From contig NZ_JACICD010000002.1 of NCBI RefSeq assembly GCF_014195655.1, positions 124,001 through 188,000 on the forward strand: a stretch of 64,000 nt of DNA, written 5' to 3'. This DNA comes from Ancylobacter tetraedralis. Its GTDB lineage: Bacteria; Pseudomonadota; Alphaproteobacteria; Rhizobiales; Xanthobacteraceae. The position numbers were made by a program, and so were the translations under genes. The notes below the pieces were generated by a model. It saw only the letters and a list, made by a program, of their open reading frames with translations. It ran no database searches and had not been told where the DNA came from. This document shows positions 1-10,516 of the stretch, in pieces. The first letter of the stretch is position 1. Every line of letters starts with the position of its first letter.

Positions 1-371
1 TCCAGCACATCGCCGGTTCCGGTGAGCACCAGCGTCACATTGGCGTCGGCGACGATCATCATCGCCTCCAGCCGGCGCAGGTAGCGGTCGGTGCGCCAGT
101 CCTTGGCGAGTTCCACCGCGGCGCGCTGCAGCTGGCCGGGATACTGCTCCAGCTTGGCTTCCAGCCGCTCGAACAGGGTGAAGGCATCGGCCGTGGCGCC
201 GGCGAAGCCGCCGATCACGTCGCCCTTGCCGAGCCGGCGCACCTTGCGCGCATTCGACTTCATCACCGTGTTGCCGAGCGTCACCTGCCCGTCGCCGCCA
301 ATGGCGACGCGCCCGCCGGAGCGGACCGAGACGATGGTGGTGCCGTAGATCGTGTCGGGGGAATGGCTCAT
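1..371 (-). CDS. hslV: ATP-dependent protease subunit HslV (C-terminus beyond window)
   Basis: Peptidase subunit of the HslUV (ClpYQ) two-component protease, which degrades misfolded proteins in the cytoplasm with the HslU ATPase. The N-terminal 123 codons are present on the minus strand and the rest lies outside the window. Translation starts [10 protein letters not shown] and is followed by TTIVSVR, so the catalytic threonine is exposed by removing a ten-residue propeptide, as is usual in rhizobial HslV. The core [13 protein letters not shown] and the [11 protein letters not shown] region follow. It is divergent from the histidine operon, with a 178-bp gap. I did not find a convincing heat-shock promoter in that gap. 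Confidence 0.93.
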   Translation of the reverse strand, partial: MSHSPDTIYGTTIVSVRSGGRVAIGGDGQVTLGNTVMKSNARKVRRLGKGDVIGGFAGATADAFTLFERLEAKLEQYPGQLQRAAVELAKDWRTDRYLRRLEAMMIVADANVTLVLTGTGDVL

Positions 372-549
372 GAAAGGCTCTGCTGTCGAGGGCTCCGGTC
401 GAAACCCTTACTTAAGCCGTCAAAGCGCCAGCGCAACTCGCCGGGCCGGCCGGCATGTCCGCCGCGTGCATGGCGGCCGAGCGGGCGCATATGGCATCCC
501 AGGAACTTAGCTGCTAAGACGCCGGCTCTTCCGGGAGCTCGATCCGCCC

Positions 550-1143
550 ATGCGTACGGCCAGCATTACCCGCGCCACCAAGGAAACGCAGATCCGCCTC
601 GCCATCGATCTCGATGGCACGGGAAAGGCGACGATCGCGACCGGGGTCGGCTTCTTCGATCATATGCTGGACCTGCTCGCCCGCCATTCGCGCATCGACA
701 TGGACATCCAGGCGACTGGCGACCTGCATATCGATTTCCATCACACGGTGGAGGATGTCGGCATCGCGCTCGGTCAGGCGCTGCGCCAGGCGCTGGGCGA
801 CATGCGCGGCATCACCCGCTATGCGAGCCTCCATCTGCCGATGGACGAGACGCTGACCCGCGTCGCGCTCGACATTTCCGGCCGGCCCTTCCTCGTCTTC
901 CGCACGGAATTCCCGGCGGCCAAGATCGGCGAATTCGATACCGAGCTGGTGCGCGAGTTCTTTCAGGCCTTCGCCATCCATGCCGGCCTGACCCTGCATG
1001 TGGAGACGCTGTACGGGCTGAACGCCCACCACATCGCCGAGAGCTGCTTCAAGGGCCTCGCCCGCGCGCTCCGGGCGGCGGTGGCGATCGATCCGGCGAG
1101 CGCGGGCGAGATTCCCTCCACCAAGGGCAGCCTCGGGGGCTGA
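550..1143 (+). CDS. hisB: imidazoleglycerol-phosphate dehydratase
   Basis: Catalyses the seventh step of histidine biosynthesis, dehydrating imidazole-glycerol phosphate to imidazole-acetol phosphate. The 197-residue protein is the normal monofunctional HisB length, with no fused phosphatase. Metal-binding histidine motifs are visible: FDHML (residues 36-40), HHTVED (64-69) and a C-terminal [11 protein letters not shown] that mirrors the first half of the pseudo-repeat fold. It ends in the expected ST-KG-L-G tail. First gene of a tight operon continuing with the DUF2628 gene and hisHAFE. An imperfect CTTAG-ctg-CTAAG inverted repeat lies 32-44 bp upstream of the start and could be part of the promoter region. 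Confidence 0.97.
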   Translation: MRTASITRATKETQIRLAIDLDGTGKATIATGVGFFDHMLDLLARHSRIDMDIQATGDLHIDFHHTVEDVGIALGQALRQALGDMRGITRYASLHLPMDETLTRVALDISGRPFLVFRTEFPAAKIGEFDTELVREFFQAFAIHAGLTLHVETLYGLNAHHIAESCFKGLARALRAAVAIDPASAGEIPSTKGSLGG

Positions 1144-1169
1144 GGCGCGGCTGATTTCGGAGGCTGAAC

Positions 1170-1667
1170 ATGACGGTGTGGACGGTTTTCGAGCCGGACG
1201 GCGCGGATGAGACGGCGAACACGCTCGATTGGGCGGACGGCGTCGTCCTCGTGCCGGAGAAATTGTCGTGGACCGCGATTGTCCTCGCGCCGCTGGTGCT
1301 TCTCGTCCATCGACTGTGGCTCGCCCTGATCGGCTACGTGCTGCTGCAGGGGCTGATCGGTTTCGCGGCGAGCCAGCTGGAGCTCGAGCGCGGCGTGCCG
1401 CTGCTGGCGCTCATGGTCAATATCGCGGTCGCCATCGCGCTGCCGTCGCTGCGCCGCTCGAGCCTGGCATGGCGCGGCTTCGAGGAGGCCGGGGCTGTGG
1501 CGGCGCCGACGCTGGAAGCGGCCGAGCAGCGCTATTTCGAGGCCCGGCTCGGCGGGGCGGGCCTGCGCCCGCTCGCCCGCAGCCCGGGCTCCCCTCTTGC
1601 TGTCACGCCGGTTCCGCGCCCCACGGCGGGCCCGGTGCTCGGCCTGTTTCCGGAGGCTGGCCGATGA
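1170..1667 (+). CDS. DUF2628 domain membrane protein in his operon
   Basis: 165-residue protein of unknown function. It begins MTVWTVFEP, followed by a segment on the energetics of [11 protein letters not shown], and has three hydrophobic stretches (about residues 33-52, 53-70 and 78-95) typical of the DUF2628 family. The C-terminal 60 residues are soluble and proline/alanine-rich. DUF2628 genes between hisB and hisH are a recurrent arrangement in Hyphomicrobiales. The stop codon overlaps the hisH start (ATGA at 1664-1667), so the two are translationally coupled. No enzymatic role in histidine synthesis is known for the family. Its position may reflect expression needs only. Confidence 0.8.
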   Translation: MTVWTVFEPDGADETANTLDWADGVVLVPEKLSWTAIVLAPLVLLVHRLWLALIGYVLLQGLIGFAASQLELERGVPLLALMVNIAVAIALPSLRRSSLAWRGFEEAGAVAAPTLEAAEQRYFEARLGGAGLRPLARSPGSPLAVTPVPRPTAGPVLGLFPEAGR

Positions 1668-2326
1668 TGCCGCCCGCACCCGTCGCCCTGATCGATTATG
1701 GCTCGGGCAATCTTCATTCCGCCGGCAAGGCACTGGAGCGCGCCGCCCGCGAGAGCGCCGGCAACCGCACCGTGCTGGTGACGGCCGACCCGGAAGTGGT
1801 GCTCCGCGCCGATCGCATCGTGCTGCCGGGGGTCGGTGCCTATGCCGACTGCCGTCGCGGGCTGGACGCCGTGCCGGGCATGGTGGAGGCGCTCACCGAG
1901 GCGGTGCTCGGCCGGGGGGCGCCGTTTCTGGGCATCTGCGTGGGCCTTCAGCTGATGGCGACGCGCGGGCTTGAGCATGGCGAAACGCAAGGCCTCGGGT
2001 GGATCGAGGGCGATGTGGTCAAGCTTGCCCCCACCGATCCCGCGCTGAAGATCCCGCATATGGGCTGGAACGCGCTGGATGTGGTGCGCCCGCACCCGAT
2101 CCTCGCCGGCATCCCCACCGGGCCGGCCGGCCTCGACGCCTATTTCGTTCATTCCTATCACCTCGACGCGGCGCGCCCCGACGACGTGATTGCCACCAGC
2201 GACTATGGCGGCAAGGTCACGGCGGTGGTCGGCCGCGACAACATTGCCGGAACCCAGTTCCATCCGGAGAAGAGCCAGCGCCTCGGCCTCGCCCTTCTCG
2301 CCAATTTCCTCGCGTGGACGCCGTGA
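1664..2326 (+). CDS. hisH: imidazole glycerol phosphate synthase, glutaminase subunit
   Basis: Class-I glutamine amidotransferase that feeds ammonia to HisF in the fifth step of histidine synthesis. The start at 1664 is preceded by GGAGGC at 1652 and overlaps the previous stop; a second Met follows directly at 1667. Seen in the 220-residue product: the oxyanion strand LPGVGAY (55-60), the nucleophile elbow GICVGLQ with Cys92, and the C-terminal catalytic pair in TQFHPEKSQ. Length and motifs match the family. Overlaps hisA by GTGA. Confidence 0.96.
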   Translation: MMPPAPVALIDYGSGNLHSAGKALERAARESAGNRTVLVTADPEVVLRADRIVLPGVGAYADCRRGLDAVPGMVEALTEAVLGRGAPFLGICVGLQLMATRGLEHGETQGLGWIEGDVVKLAPTDPALKIPHMGWNALDVVRPHPILAGIPTGPAGLDAYFVHSYHLDAARPDDVIATSDYGGKVTAVVGRDNIAGTQFHPEKSQRLGLALLANFLAWTP

Positions 2327-3053
2327 TCCTCTTTCCCGCCATCGATCTCAAGGAAGGCAAGTGCGTGCGCCTGCAACAGGGCGACATGGCACGGGCCACC
2401 ATCTTCAACCACGATCCCGCGCAGCAGGCGGCCGCCTTCGAGGCCCAGGGCTTCCGCTATCTGCACATCGTCGATCTCGACGGCGCCTTCGCCGGCAAGC
2501 CGGTGAATGCCGGCGCGGTCGAACGCATCCTCGAGACCGTCGCCATGCCGGTGCAGCTCGGGGGCGGCATTCGCGATCTCGCGGGTGTCGAGGCGTGGCT
2601 GGCCAAGGGCATAACCCGCGTCATCCTCGGCACGGCGGCGGTGCGCGATCCCGCCTTCGTCCGGCAAGCCGCCCGGCTCTATCCCGGCCGCGTCGCGGTG
2701 GGGCTCGACGCCAAGGACGGGCGCGTGGCGGTGGAAGGCTGGGCGGAGACCTCCGAGCTTACCGCGCTGGAACTGGCGCGGCGCTTCGAGGATGCCGGCG
2801 TCGCCGCCATCATCTATACCGACATCGCCCGCGACGGCCTGCTGAAGGGGCTGAATCTGGAGGCCACCATCGCGCTGGCCGATGCCATCTCGCTTCCCGT
2901 CATCGCCTCCGGCGGCCTTGCCTCGATCGAGGATGTGAAGGCGCTGCTGGAGCCGCGCGCGAAAAAGCTGGAAGGCGCCATCACCGGGCGGGCGCTCTAT
3001 GACGGAAGGCTGGATCCGCATGCGGCGCTGGCGCTGGTGGCGGGGTTGCCGGC

Positions 3054-3057
<4 letters not shown>
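2323..3057 (+). CDS. hisA: ProFAR isomerase (1-(5-phosphoribosyl)-5-amidinoimidazole-4-carboxamide isomerase)
   Basis: Catalyses the Amadori rearrangement of ProFAR to PRFAR. The chosen GTG start (2323) overlaps the hisH stop (2324-2326) and gives the canonical beginning [17 protein letters not shown]; an in-frame GTG nine bases upstream is possible but less typical. The (beta/alpha)8 barrel shows the general base Asp8 in PAIDLK and the second catalytic Asp in [10 protein letters not shown]. Phosphate-binding GGGIRD and ASGGLAS loops are present. 244 residues, normal length. Four-base overlap with hisF. Confidence 0.95.
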
Positions 3058-3868
<811 letters not shown>

Positions 3869-3872
<4 letters not shown>

Positions 3873-4216
3873 GCGAGGCGGATAAGGTGGATCTGAGTGA
3901 ACGCGTGACTCTGGAACAACTCGCCGCCATCGTCGCGCGGCGGGCGACGGGAGAGGGCGAGGCCTCCTATACGCGCACGCTTCTGGCCAAGGGCGTCGCC
4001 AAATGCGCGCAGAAGCTCGGCGAGGAGGCGGTGGAGACCGCGCTCGCCGCGGTCGGCGCTGATACCAAAGCCGTCATTTCCGAAACCGCCGATCTTCTCT
4101 ACCATCTGGTCGTGCTGTTGCAGGCGCGCGGCGTGCCGCTGGAAGACGTCTATGCCGAGCTGGCCCGTCGCACGCGCCAGTCCGGCCTGGAGGAGAAGGC
4201 GTCCCGCCCGGGCTGA
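3869..4216 (+). CDS. hisE: phosphoribosyl-ATP diphosphatase
   Basis: Hydrolyses phosphoribosyl-ATP to phosphoribosyl-AMP, the second histidine step. It uses a TTG start (3869) that overlaps the hisF stop TGA (3870-3872). The 115-residue protein is the stand-alone HisE form, not fused to HisI. Family signature seen: [10 protein letters not shown], then [17 protein letters not shown] with the metal-binding EE-x-x-E, then E-x-AD-LLYHL. It closes the his gene run; coaA follows after 130 bp. Confidence 0.94.
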
Positions 4217-4346
4217 CGAGCGGGCACGGCCCTTTCCCGCCTTCCGGCCGCGTGACGGCCGTGTGACGGCCCGGGCCGATGTGGTATCGGTCGAACCAAC
4301 GCCCTGCGATCTCAACGTCCGGGCGACGGGACCGGGAAACGCGCCG

Positions 4347-5306
4347 ATGGAAATGAAGCTCGACGAACGCGGGCTCTCGCCCTACCGCAATTTCACGCGC
4401 GCCGAATGGGCGACGCTGCGCGCCGACACGCCCCAACCCCTGCAGCCGGACGAGATCGCCCGCCTGCAGGGGCTGAACGACCGGCTGTCGCTGTCCCAGA
4501 TCGAGGAGATCTATCTCCCGCTCTCGCGCCTTCTGTCCATGTATGTCGGCGCCACGCAGAAGCTGTTCCGCGCCATGCAGCGCTTCCTCGGCCCGGAGGA
4601 AGGCGGCAAGATGCCCTATATTATCGGCGTCGCCGGGTCGGTGGCGGTCGGCAAGTCCACGACGTCGCGCGTGCTGCAGGCGCTGCTCGGGCGCTGGCCG
4701 AACACGCCCAAGGTGGCGCTGGTGACGACCGACGGCTTCCTCTTGCCCAATGCCGTGCTGGAGCAGGAAGGGCTGATGGGCCGCAAGGGCTTCCCGGAGA
4801 GCTACGACCTGCCGGCGCTGCTGCACTTCCTGTCCGACATCAAGGCCGGCCGCCGGCCGGTGCGCGCGCCGATCTACAGCCATTTCAACTATGACGTGAT
4901 GCCGAACGAATCGGTCGAGGTCGACCAGCCGGACATCCTCATCGTCGAGGGGCTGAACGTGCTGCAGACCTCGCGTCCCCCGAAGGACGGCAAGGGCATT
5001 CCCTTCGTCTCCGATTTCTTCGACTTCCGAATCTATATCGACGCCGACGAGGCGATCCTGGAGCGCTGGTATGTCGAGCGCTTCATGCGGCTGCGACAGA
5101 CCGCCTTCCGTGACCCGGCCGCCTATTTCCATCGCTACTCCACCCTCTCCGACTCCGAGGCCGACGCCACCGCGCGTTCGATCTGGCACACCATCAACCT
5201 CGCGAACCTGCGCGAGAACATCCTGCCGACCCGCCAGCGCGCCGACCTGATCCTGCGCAAGGGCGGCGACCATGAGGTCGAGGCGGTGGCGCTCCGGAAG
5301 CTGTGA
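4347..5306 (+). CDS. coaA: type I pantothenate kinase
   Basis: Phosphorylates pantothenate, the committed step of coenzyme A synthesis. The start at 4347 (MEMKLDERG) gives 319 residues, close to the 316 of E. coli CoaA; a second Met lies two codons later. Walker A motif [12 protein letters not shown] is at about 94-105, followed by [10 protein letters not shown] with the catalytic Asp and the type-I signature [12 protein letters not shown] and IVEGLNVLQ. Type I enzymes are normally feedback-inhibited by CoA; the binding residues cannot be judged reliably here. hisE followed by coaA is a common Hyphomicrobiales order. Confidence 0.96.
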   Translation: MEMKLDERGLSPYRNFTRAEWATLRADTPQPLQPDEIARLQGLNDRLSLSQIEEIYLPLSRLLSMYVGATQKLFRAMQRFLGPEEGGKMPYIIGVAGSVAVGKSTTSRVLQALLGRWPNTPKVALVTTDGFLLPNAVLEQEGLMGRKGFPESYDLPALLHFLSDIKAGRRPVRAPIYSHFNYDVMPNESVEVDQPDILIVEGLNVLQTSRPPKDGKGIPFVSDFFDFRIYIDADEAILERWYVERFMRLRQTAFRDPAAYFHRYSTLSDSEADATARSIWHTINLANLRENILPTRQRADLILRKGGDHEVEAVALRKL

Positions 5307-5321
5307 CAAGGAAGCCGTGAA

Positions 5322-5975
5322 ATGAGCGCTGCCCCGGTCGAGATCGCCCCGGGCTGCCTGTGGTGGCCGGGCTGGCTCGACCGGGCCGGGCAGGAGACGC
5401 TCGCGCAGGAGGTGCGCGAGGTGCTGGCGCGCGCGCCGCTCTTCACCCCGCTCATGCCGCGCACCGGCAAGCCTTTCTCGGTGCGCATGTCCAATTGCGG
5501 GCCGCTCGGCTGGGTGTCGGACGTGGCCGGCTATCGCTACCAGCCCGCCCATCCCGAGACCGGAGCCCCCTGGCCGCCATTCCCCGACCTGCTGGTGCGT
5601 GCCTGGGCGGCGTTGGCGGCGACACCGCTGGCGCCGCAGGCCTGCCTCATCAACTGGTACGCGCCGGGCGCCCGCATGGGACTGCATCAGGACCGCGACG
5701 AGGCGGAATTCGCGGCGCCCGTGCTGTCGCTCTCGCTGGGCGACACGGCGCTTTTCCGCATTGGCGGGACGGCGCGCACGGATCCCACCCGCTCGATCCG
5801 CCTCGCCTCGGGCGACGCGCTGCTGCTGGCGGGGCCGAGCCGGCTGGCCTTTCACGGCATCGATCGCATCCTGCCGGAAAGCTCGACCCTGCTGCGCCAG
5901 CCCGGACGCATCAATCTGACGTTACGTCGTGTCCATCCGGCGGATCATGGCGAAATTCCGCCTTCTTGCGCGTAA
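5322..5975 (+). CDS. alkB: AlkB-type Fe(II)/2-oxoglutarate DNA demethylase
   Basis: Oxidative demethylase that repairs 1-methyladenine and 3-methylcytosine. The 217-residue protein shows the iron triad H122-x-D124 (in LHQDRDE) and H178 (in AFHGIDR). It also has the 2-oxoglutarate-binding arginine region RINLTLRR at the C-terminus. The nucleotide-lid segment contains MSNCGPLGWVSDVAGYRY, typical of bacterial AlkB. It starts 15 bp after coaA and is probably read from the same transcript. No Ada-type regulator is nearby. Confidence 0.92.
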   Translation: MSAAPVEIAPGCLWWPGWLDRAGQETLAQEVREVLARAPLFTPLMPRTGKPFSVRMSNCGPLGWVSDVAGYRYQPAHPETGAPWPPFPDLLVRAWAALAATPLAPQACLINWYAPGARMGLHQDRDEAEFAAPVLSLSLGDTALFRIGGTARTDPTRSIRLASGDALLLAGPSRLAFHGIDRILPESSTLLRQPGRINLTLRRVHPADHGEIPPSCA

Positions 5976-6111
5976 ACAAGGAAGCTCGACCACGCCCCGT
6001 GACCACCATTCGTGGCCATGCCTATTGCACCCGCCTCTTGCACACGCCTCTTGCCCGACGCTGCGGGGCACCGGCCTGCCGGTTCCGCCCGCACCATCTG
6101 AAGGATAAGGA

Positions 6112-7086
6112 ATGCGCCGCCCGATACGCGCCCCCATCGCCGCCGTTCTTGCCGCGCTGCTGGCCTGCCTGCCGCTCCTGCTGCTCGGCGCCCTGCCGGC
6201 CGCCGCACAGGCGGTCTTTCCCAATCAGGGCTCGGTCGGCCTCGAACCGCCGCCGGGCATGGTGGAGATTCCCGGCGTCAGCGGTTTCGAAAATCGCGGC
6301 GCTCAGGCGGCGATCCTGATCCTGGAAGTGCCGGCGGCGGCCTATGACGACGTCATCGCCAGCTTCCGCCCGGAGGCCCTGCAGGGCAAGAACATCACCA
6401 TCGAGAACAAGCGCGATTTCGATCTCGCCAATGGCAGCAAGGGCATGCTGTTCTCGGGCTACCAGAGCGTCGGCGCGGTGGCGCTGAAGAAATGGATCCT
6501 GGTCGCCCGCAATGACACCACCGCCGCCATGGTGACGGTGCAGTTCCCCGAAGCGGCCACCGCGGGCTATTCCGACGCGATGATCGAGGCGGCGTTGCGC
6601 AGTCTCACGTTCCGGGCGCCGCCGACGCAGGACGAGATGCTGGCGCGCCTGCCCTTCTCCATCGCCAACATGGAGGGCTATCACGTGCTGAAGGTGCTGG
6701 GCGCCTCGGCCGTGCTGCTGGTCAAGGGTGAGGGAACCGGGCCGGACGCGGTGGTCGAACACCCCTATTTCATCGCCTCCGTCGCGCGCGGGGATGTGCG
6801 CGAGGAGGAGCGCGACAGCCTCGCCAAGCGCGCCATCGCCACCGTGCCGGGCGTGAAGAACCTGCGCATCGAGCGCGGCGGCCCGCTGCGCATCGGGGGG
6901 CAACCGGGCATCGAGGTGATCGCCTCGGCGGAGGAAGTGCAGAGCGGCAAGCCGCTCAAGGTCGCGCAGTGGATTCGCTTCAGCCGGGGCAATTACCTGC
7001 GCATGGTCGGCGTCGCTCCGGCAGACAGTTTCGACGCCAATTTCGACGCCATGCGCGGCCTGCGCGACGGCATCGAACTGCGGTAA
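6112..7086 (+). CDS. exported protein of unknown function
   Basis: I do not recognise a named family. The 324-residue product has a clear Sec signal peptide: a basic start (MRRPIRAP), a hydrophobic core rich in Leu/Ala to about residue 27, and a predicted cleavage after PAAAQA near residue 34. The mature part is soluble, begins VFPNQGSVGLEPPPGM and looks like two related alpha/beta halves (about 40-165 and 180-324). Each half carries a strand-turn-helix with a phrase such as MLFSGYQS or VIASAEE, as in lipoprotein-like periplasmic proteins. It ends before the convergent grpE gene. Confidence 0.8.
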   Translation: MRRPIRAPIAAVLAALLACLPLLLLGALPAAAQAVFPNQGSVGLEPPPGMVEIPGVSGFENRGAQAAILILEVPAAAYDDVIASFRPEALQGKNITIENKRDFDLANGSKGMLFSGYQSVGAVALKKWILVARNDTTAAMVTVQFPEAATAGYSDAMIEAALRSLTFRAPPTQDEMLARLPFSIANMEGYHVLKVLGASAVLLVKGEGTGPDAVVEHPYFIASVARGDVREEERDSLAKRAIATVPGVKNLRIERGGPLRIGGQPGIEVIASAEEVQSGKPLKVAQWIRFSRGNYLRMVGVAPADSFDANFDAMRGLRDGIELR

Positions 7087-7135
7087 GGGCCATGGTAGGG
7101 CGACGAGCGCCGCCGCGGGGTGGCGCTCGTCGAAT

Positions 7136-7750
7136 TCAGTCCTGCGCGGCGGGGGTCTCGACCGGCGCGGCCTTCGGACCGCCCTTGGACACGCCGACCA
7201 GGGCAGGGCGCAGCACGCGGCCGCCGATCGTGTAGCCGGGCTGCACCACCTGCACCACCGTGCCGGACGGGATCTCGGTATTCGGCACCTCGAACATCGC
7301 CTGATGCAGGTTCGGGTCGAACTTGGCGCCTTCCGGCTCGATCTTCGCCACACCGTGCTTGGTCAGCGTCTGGGTCAGGGCGCGGCTGGTGAGGTCTATG
7401 CCGTCGAGCAGCGTCTTCAGCGTGCCCTCGGCCTTGGCGCGCGCATCGGCGTCGATGGCGGCGAGGGCCCGCTCGAAATCGTCGGCGACGGTGAGCACGT
7501 CGCGCGCGAAGCCGGTAATGCCGTAGACCTTGGCGTCGGCGACCTCACGCTCGGCGCGGCGGCGCACATTGTCGGCCTCGGCGAAGGCGCGCAGGAACTT
7601 GTCCTTCAGGCTCGCGATCTCGGCCTCCAGCCGTTCCTTTTCGGCGGCGAACTGGGCGGCGATGTCCTCCGGCGCCGGCGCGCTCGCCTCGGGGGAAACG
7701 CTGGCCGAAGCGTCGGGCTGTTCCGCCGGGTTGCGGGTGTCTTCGCTCAT
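7136..7750 (-). CDS. grpE: nucleotide exchange factor GrpE
   Basis: Co-chaperone that drives ADP release from DnaK. The 204-residue protein has an acidic disordered N-terminus (about 1-35), a long coiled-coil (about 36-90) and the C-terminal beta-wing domain. The family block is visible in [42 protein letters not shown]. It lies just downstream of hrcA on the same strand, the usual alphaproteobacterial order. A separate RpoH-type promoter sits in the 79-bp gap (see the site at 7806-7834), so grpE can be induced by heat independently of hrcA. Confidence 0.97.
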   Translation of the reverse strand: MSEDTRNPAEQPDASASVSPEASAPAPEDIAAQFAAEKERLEAEIASLKDKFLRAFAEADNVRRRAEREVADAKVYGITGFARDVLTVADDFERALAAIDADARAKAEGTLKTLLDGIDLTSRALTQTLTKHGVAKIEPEGAKFDPNLHQAMFEVPNTEIPSGTVVQVVQPGYTIGGRVLRPALVGVSKGGPKAAPVETPAAQD

Positions 7751-7805
7751 AGGTACCTCGTCGGGAATGGACTACCCGCGCGACAACGCCACGCGGACGC
7801 CCGCC

Positions 7806-7834
7806 ATATCGGGTTGCGGGCGCGAAAAATCAAG
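7806..7834 (-). promoter_or_regulatory. RpoH (sigma-32 type) promoter for grpE
   Basis: On the minus strand a -35 CTTGAT (7834-7829) is followed after 15 nt by a -10 CCCGATAT (7813-7806). This matches the heat-shock consensus CTTGAA / CCCCATNT in all but three positions. The -35 contains the hrcA stop codon. The predicted start lies about 50 nt before the grpE ATG. Confidence 0.6.
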
Positions 7835-8927
7835 CCGCGTCAATCCCCGGGCCGGCCAGAACACGGCTCACCACCCGGGCGGTGAAATCCACCATGGGCA
7901 CGATGCGGGCATAGTTCAGCCGTGTCGGACCGATCACCCCGAGCACGCCGACCACCCTTCCCTGCCCGTCGCGATAGGGCGCGACGATGGTGGAGGAGCC
8001 CGAGAGCGAGAACAGCTTGTTCTCCGAGCCGATGAAGATGCGCAGGCCCTGCGCATCCTCGGCGCGGCCCAGCAGGTCGACCACTTCCTGCTTGGATTCG
8101 AGGTCGTCGAACAGGAGGCGGATGCGCTCCAGGTCCTCGATGGCCCTGAGATCGTGCAGCAGCCGTGTCTGCCCGCGCACGATGAGCCGGCGCTCGGCCT
8201 TGTCGCCGCCGGACCAGCTGGCGAGGCCGGTCTCGACCACGCGGGCGGTGACCTCGTCCAGCTCGGCGCGCCGTGCGGTGAGCGAGCGCTCCACCTCATG
8301 GCGAAGCTCGGCCAGGGTGCGCCCGCGCGTGCGGGCATTGAGGAAGTTGGTCGCCTCGACCAGCGCCGAGGCAGGCAGGCCGGTGGGCAGCGGTACCAGC
8401 CTATTCTCCACCTCCCCGTCCTCGGACACCAGGATCAGCAGCGCCCGCGTCGGATCGAGCGCGACGAACTCGATATGTTTCAGCCGCGTGTCGCTCTTCG
8501 TCGTGGTGACGACGCCCGCCCCGCGGGTGAGGCCGGACAGGAGGTTGGTCGCCTCGGCCAGCACGCCTTCCACGGTCTGCGCCTTGGCGGCGGCGCGCAC
8601 CTGCGTCTCGATCGAGTTGCGCTCGTCCTCCGAGACATCGCCGATTTCCAGCAGCGCATCGACGAAGAAGCGCAGCCCCAGTTCGGTCGGCAGGCGCCCG
8701 GCGCTGGTATGCGGCGCGAAGATGAGGCCGGCCGCTTCCAGGTCCGCCATCACGTTGCGCACGGAGGCGGGCGACAGCGTCATGGGAATGAGGCGGGAAA
8801 TGTTGCGCGAGCCGGCCGGCTCGCCGGTCGCCAGATAGGTCTCGACGATCTGGCGGAAGATCTCGCGCGAGCGCTCGTCGAGCCGGGCGAGCGACGGTGT
8901 GGCGGACATGAGAGGGTCGAAGGCCAT
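7830..8927 (-). CDS. hrcA: heat-inducible transcription repressor HrcA
   Basis: Repressor that binds CIRCE operators in front of groESL and related operons and is kept active by GroEL. The ATG at 8927 gives [20 protein letters not shown] and 365 residues; longer in-frame starts are less typical. The N-terminal winged helix-turn-helix shows [26 protein letters not shown] and [15 protein letters not shown], then the GAF-like domain with the [10 protein letters not shown] region and the final [22 protein letters not shown] found no CIRCE inverted repeat (TTAGCACTC-N9-GAGTGCTAA) in its own upstream region, so it is probably not self-regulated through CIRCE here. Confidence 0.96.
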   Translation of the reverse strand: MAFDPLMSATPSLARLDERSREIFRQIVETYLATGEPAGSRNISRLIPMTLSPASVRNVMADLEAAGLIFAPHTSAGRLPTELGLRFFVDALLEIGDVSEDERNSIETQVRAAAKAQTVEGVLAEATNLLSGLTRGAGVVTTTKSDTRLKHIEFVALDPTRALLILVSEDGEVENRLVPLPTGLPASALVEATNFLNARTRGRTLAELRHEVERSLTARRAELDEVTARVVETGLASWSGGDKAERRLIVRGQTRLLHDLRAIEDLERIRLLFDDLESKQEVVDLLGRAEDAQGLRIFIGSENKLFSLSGSSTIVAPYRDGQGRVVGVLGVIGPTRLNYARIVPMVDFTARVVSRVLAGPGIDAA

Positions 8928-9104
8928 GATCACGCCTGTCTCTTTTGCGATGCCGGTCCTGTTGGTGGCACACCACATAGTTCGGCAATCGCGGCGCCGG
9001 TTCAAGCTTGGGGGGCACGATCGCTTCCCGTGGTGGACGGCGCGGCGTTGCGCACCCGGCGCGCCACCCTTACAAGGGCGCCGACAGTTCAGGAGAATTC
9101 AGCC

Positions 9105-9818
9105 ATGCGCCCTTCCCGCCGCTCGCACGACGAGATGCGTGCCGTCAGCTTCGAGCGCGGCGTGTTGCGCCATGCCGAAGGCTCGTGCCTCGTCAAATTC
9201 GGCGAGACCCATGTGCTCGTCGCCGCCACGCTGGAAGAGCGCCTGCCGCCCTGGCTGAAGGGGCAGGGGCGTGGCTGGGTGACGGCGGAATACGGCATGC
9301 TGCCGCGCGCCACCCATGACCGCACGCGCCGCGAGGCCGCGGCCGGCAAGCAGTCCGGCCGCACCCAGGAGATCCAGCGCCTGATCGGCCGCTCGCTGCG
9401 CGCCATCGTCGATCTCGAAAAGCTCGGCGAGCGCCAGATCACCGTCGATTGCGACGTGATCCAGGCCGATGGCGGCACCCGCACCGCCTCGATCACCGGC
9501 GCCTGGGTGGCGCTGCATGATTGCCTGAGCTGGATGAAGTCGCGCGGCATGATCTCCACCATCCCGCTGCGCGATCATGTCGCCGCCGTCTCCTGCGGCA
9601 TCGTCGACGGCGAAGCGCGGCTCGACCTCGACTATGTCGAGGATTCCGATGCGCAGACCGACGTGAACTTCGTGATGACCGGCACCGGCGGTTTCGTCGA
9701 GGTGCAGGGCACCGCCGAGAAGATCCCCTTCACGGAAGCCGAGTTCAGCACCATGCTCGGCCTGGCCCGCAAGGGCGTGGGCAAGCTTGTCGACCTGCAG
9801 AAGCTCGCCGTGGCCTGA
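9105..9818 (+). CDS. rph: ribonuclease PH
   Basis: Phosphorolytic 3'-5' exoribonuclease that trims tRNA 3' ends. The ATG at 9105, preceded by AGGAG at 9091, gives [20 protein letters not shown] and 237 residues, the family length. Seen: [11 protein letters not shown], the phosphate and RNA-binding [33 protein letters not shown] and the C-terminal [17 protein letters not shown]. Divergent from hrcA and first gene of an rph-rdgB-hemW operon; rdgB follows after 14 bp. Confidence 0.97.
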   Translation: MRPSRRSHDEMRAVSFERGVLRHAEGSCLVKFGETHVLVAATLEERLPPWLKGQGRGWVTAEYGMLPRATHDRTRREAAAGKQSGRTQEIQRLIGRSLRAIVDLEKLGERQITVDCDVIQADGGTRTASITGAWVALHDCLSWMKSRGMISTIPLRDHVAAVSCGIVDGEARLDLDYVEDSDAQTDVNFVMTGTGGFVEVQGTAEKIPFTEAEFSTMLGLARKGVGKLVDLQKLAVA

Positions 9819-9832
9819 GGGGATCTGCGCCG

Positions 9833-10516
9833 ATGGAACAGCACCGCCGCCTGACCGGCCGGATCGTCATTGCCACGCATAATCCCGGCAAGCTCGAGGA
9901 AATGCGCGGGCTGCTCGCGCCCTATGGCGTCGAGGCCGTCTCGGCGGGCGAACTGGACCTGCCCGAGCCCGAGGAGACCGGGCTCACCTTCGGCGAGAAT
10001 GCCCGCATCAAGGCGATTTCGGCCGCCAATGCCACCGGCCTGCCGGCCTTCGCGGATGATTCGGGACTCTGCGTCGAGGCGCTGGGCGGCGCGCCGGGTC
10101 TCTACACCGCCCGCTGGGCCGGGCCGGAGAAGGATTTCTACAAGGCCATGTCGCGGGTCGAGGAAGAGCTGCGCGAGGCGGGCGCCGATGAGCCCGAGGA
10201 TCGCCGGGGCTTCTTCATTTCCGCCCTCTGCCTTGCCTGGCCGGATGGCCATGTCGAGGATTTCGAAGGCATCGTCGAGGGCACGCTGGTCTGGCCGCCG
10301 CGCGGTCCCTCCGGCTTCGGCTACGACCCGATGTTCCAGCCGGATGGTCATGAGCGCACGTTCGGCGAGATGACGGGCGACGAAAAGCACGGCCTGCCCC
10401 CGCTCGGGCGCGGCCTGTCGCACCGGGCCCGTGCCTTCATGGCCCTGGCGCAGGCGTCTCTCGGGGCGACCTTCGATGACGGGGACGCTGCCCCGCTTGA
10501 AGACCGCCTTGGCTGA
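9833..10516 (+). CDS. rdgB: RdgB/HAM1 non-canonical purine NTP pyrophosphatase
   Basis: Removes dITP, ITP and XTP from the nucleotide pool by hydrolysis to the monophosphate and pyrophosphate. The 227-residue protein has the substrate loop [12 protein letters not shown] (13-24), [21 protein letters not shown] with the catalytic Asp pair, and the C-terminal GFGYDPMF and LSHRARA signatures. Placement directly after rph is conserved across bacteria. It overlaps the likely start of hemW. Confidence 0.96.
   Translation: MEQHRRLTGRIVIATHNPGKLEEMRGLLAPYGVEAVSAGELDLPEPEETGLTFGENARIKAISAANATGLPAFADDSGLCVEALGGAPGLYTARWAGPEKDFYKAMSRVEEELREAGADEPEDRRGFFISALCLAWPDGHVEDFEGIVEGTLVWPPRGPSGFGYDPMFQPDGHERTFGEMTGDEKHGLPPLGRGLSHRARAFMALAQASLGATFDDGDAAPLEDRLG

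Noticed and set aside
372-549. Heat-shock promoter for hslV
   Set aside because: A CCATAT-like -10 is present, but no CTTG-type -35 lies at 13-16 nt; the match was not good enough to report.
4074-5855. 593-residue minus-strand frame over coaA and alkB
   Set aside because: Both sense genes have full catalytic motifs; the antisense frame is a shadow.
8928-9104. Possible CIRCE operator for hrcA
   Set aside because: No TTAGCACTC-N9-GAGTGCTAA-like repeat was found in the hrcA upstream region or in the grpE gap.
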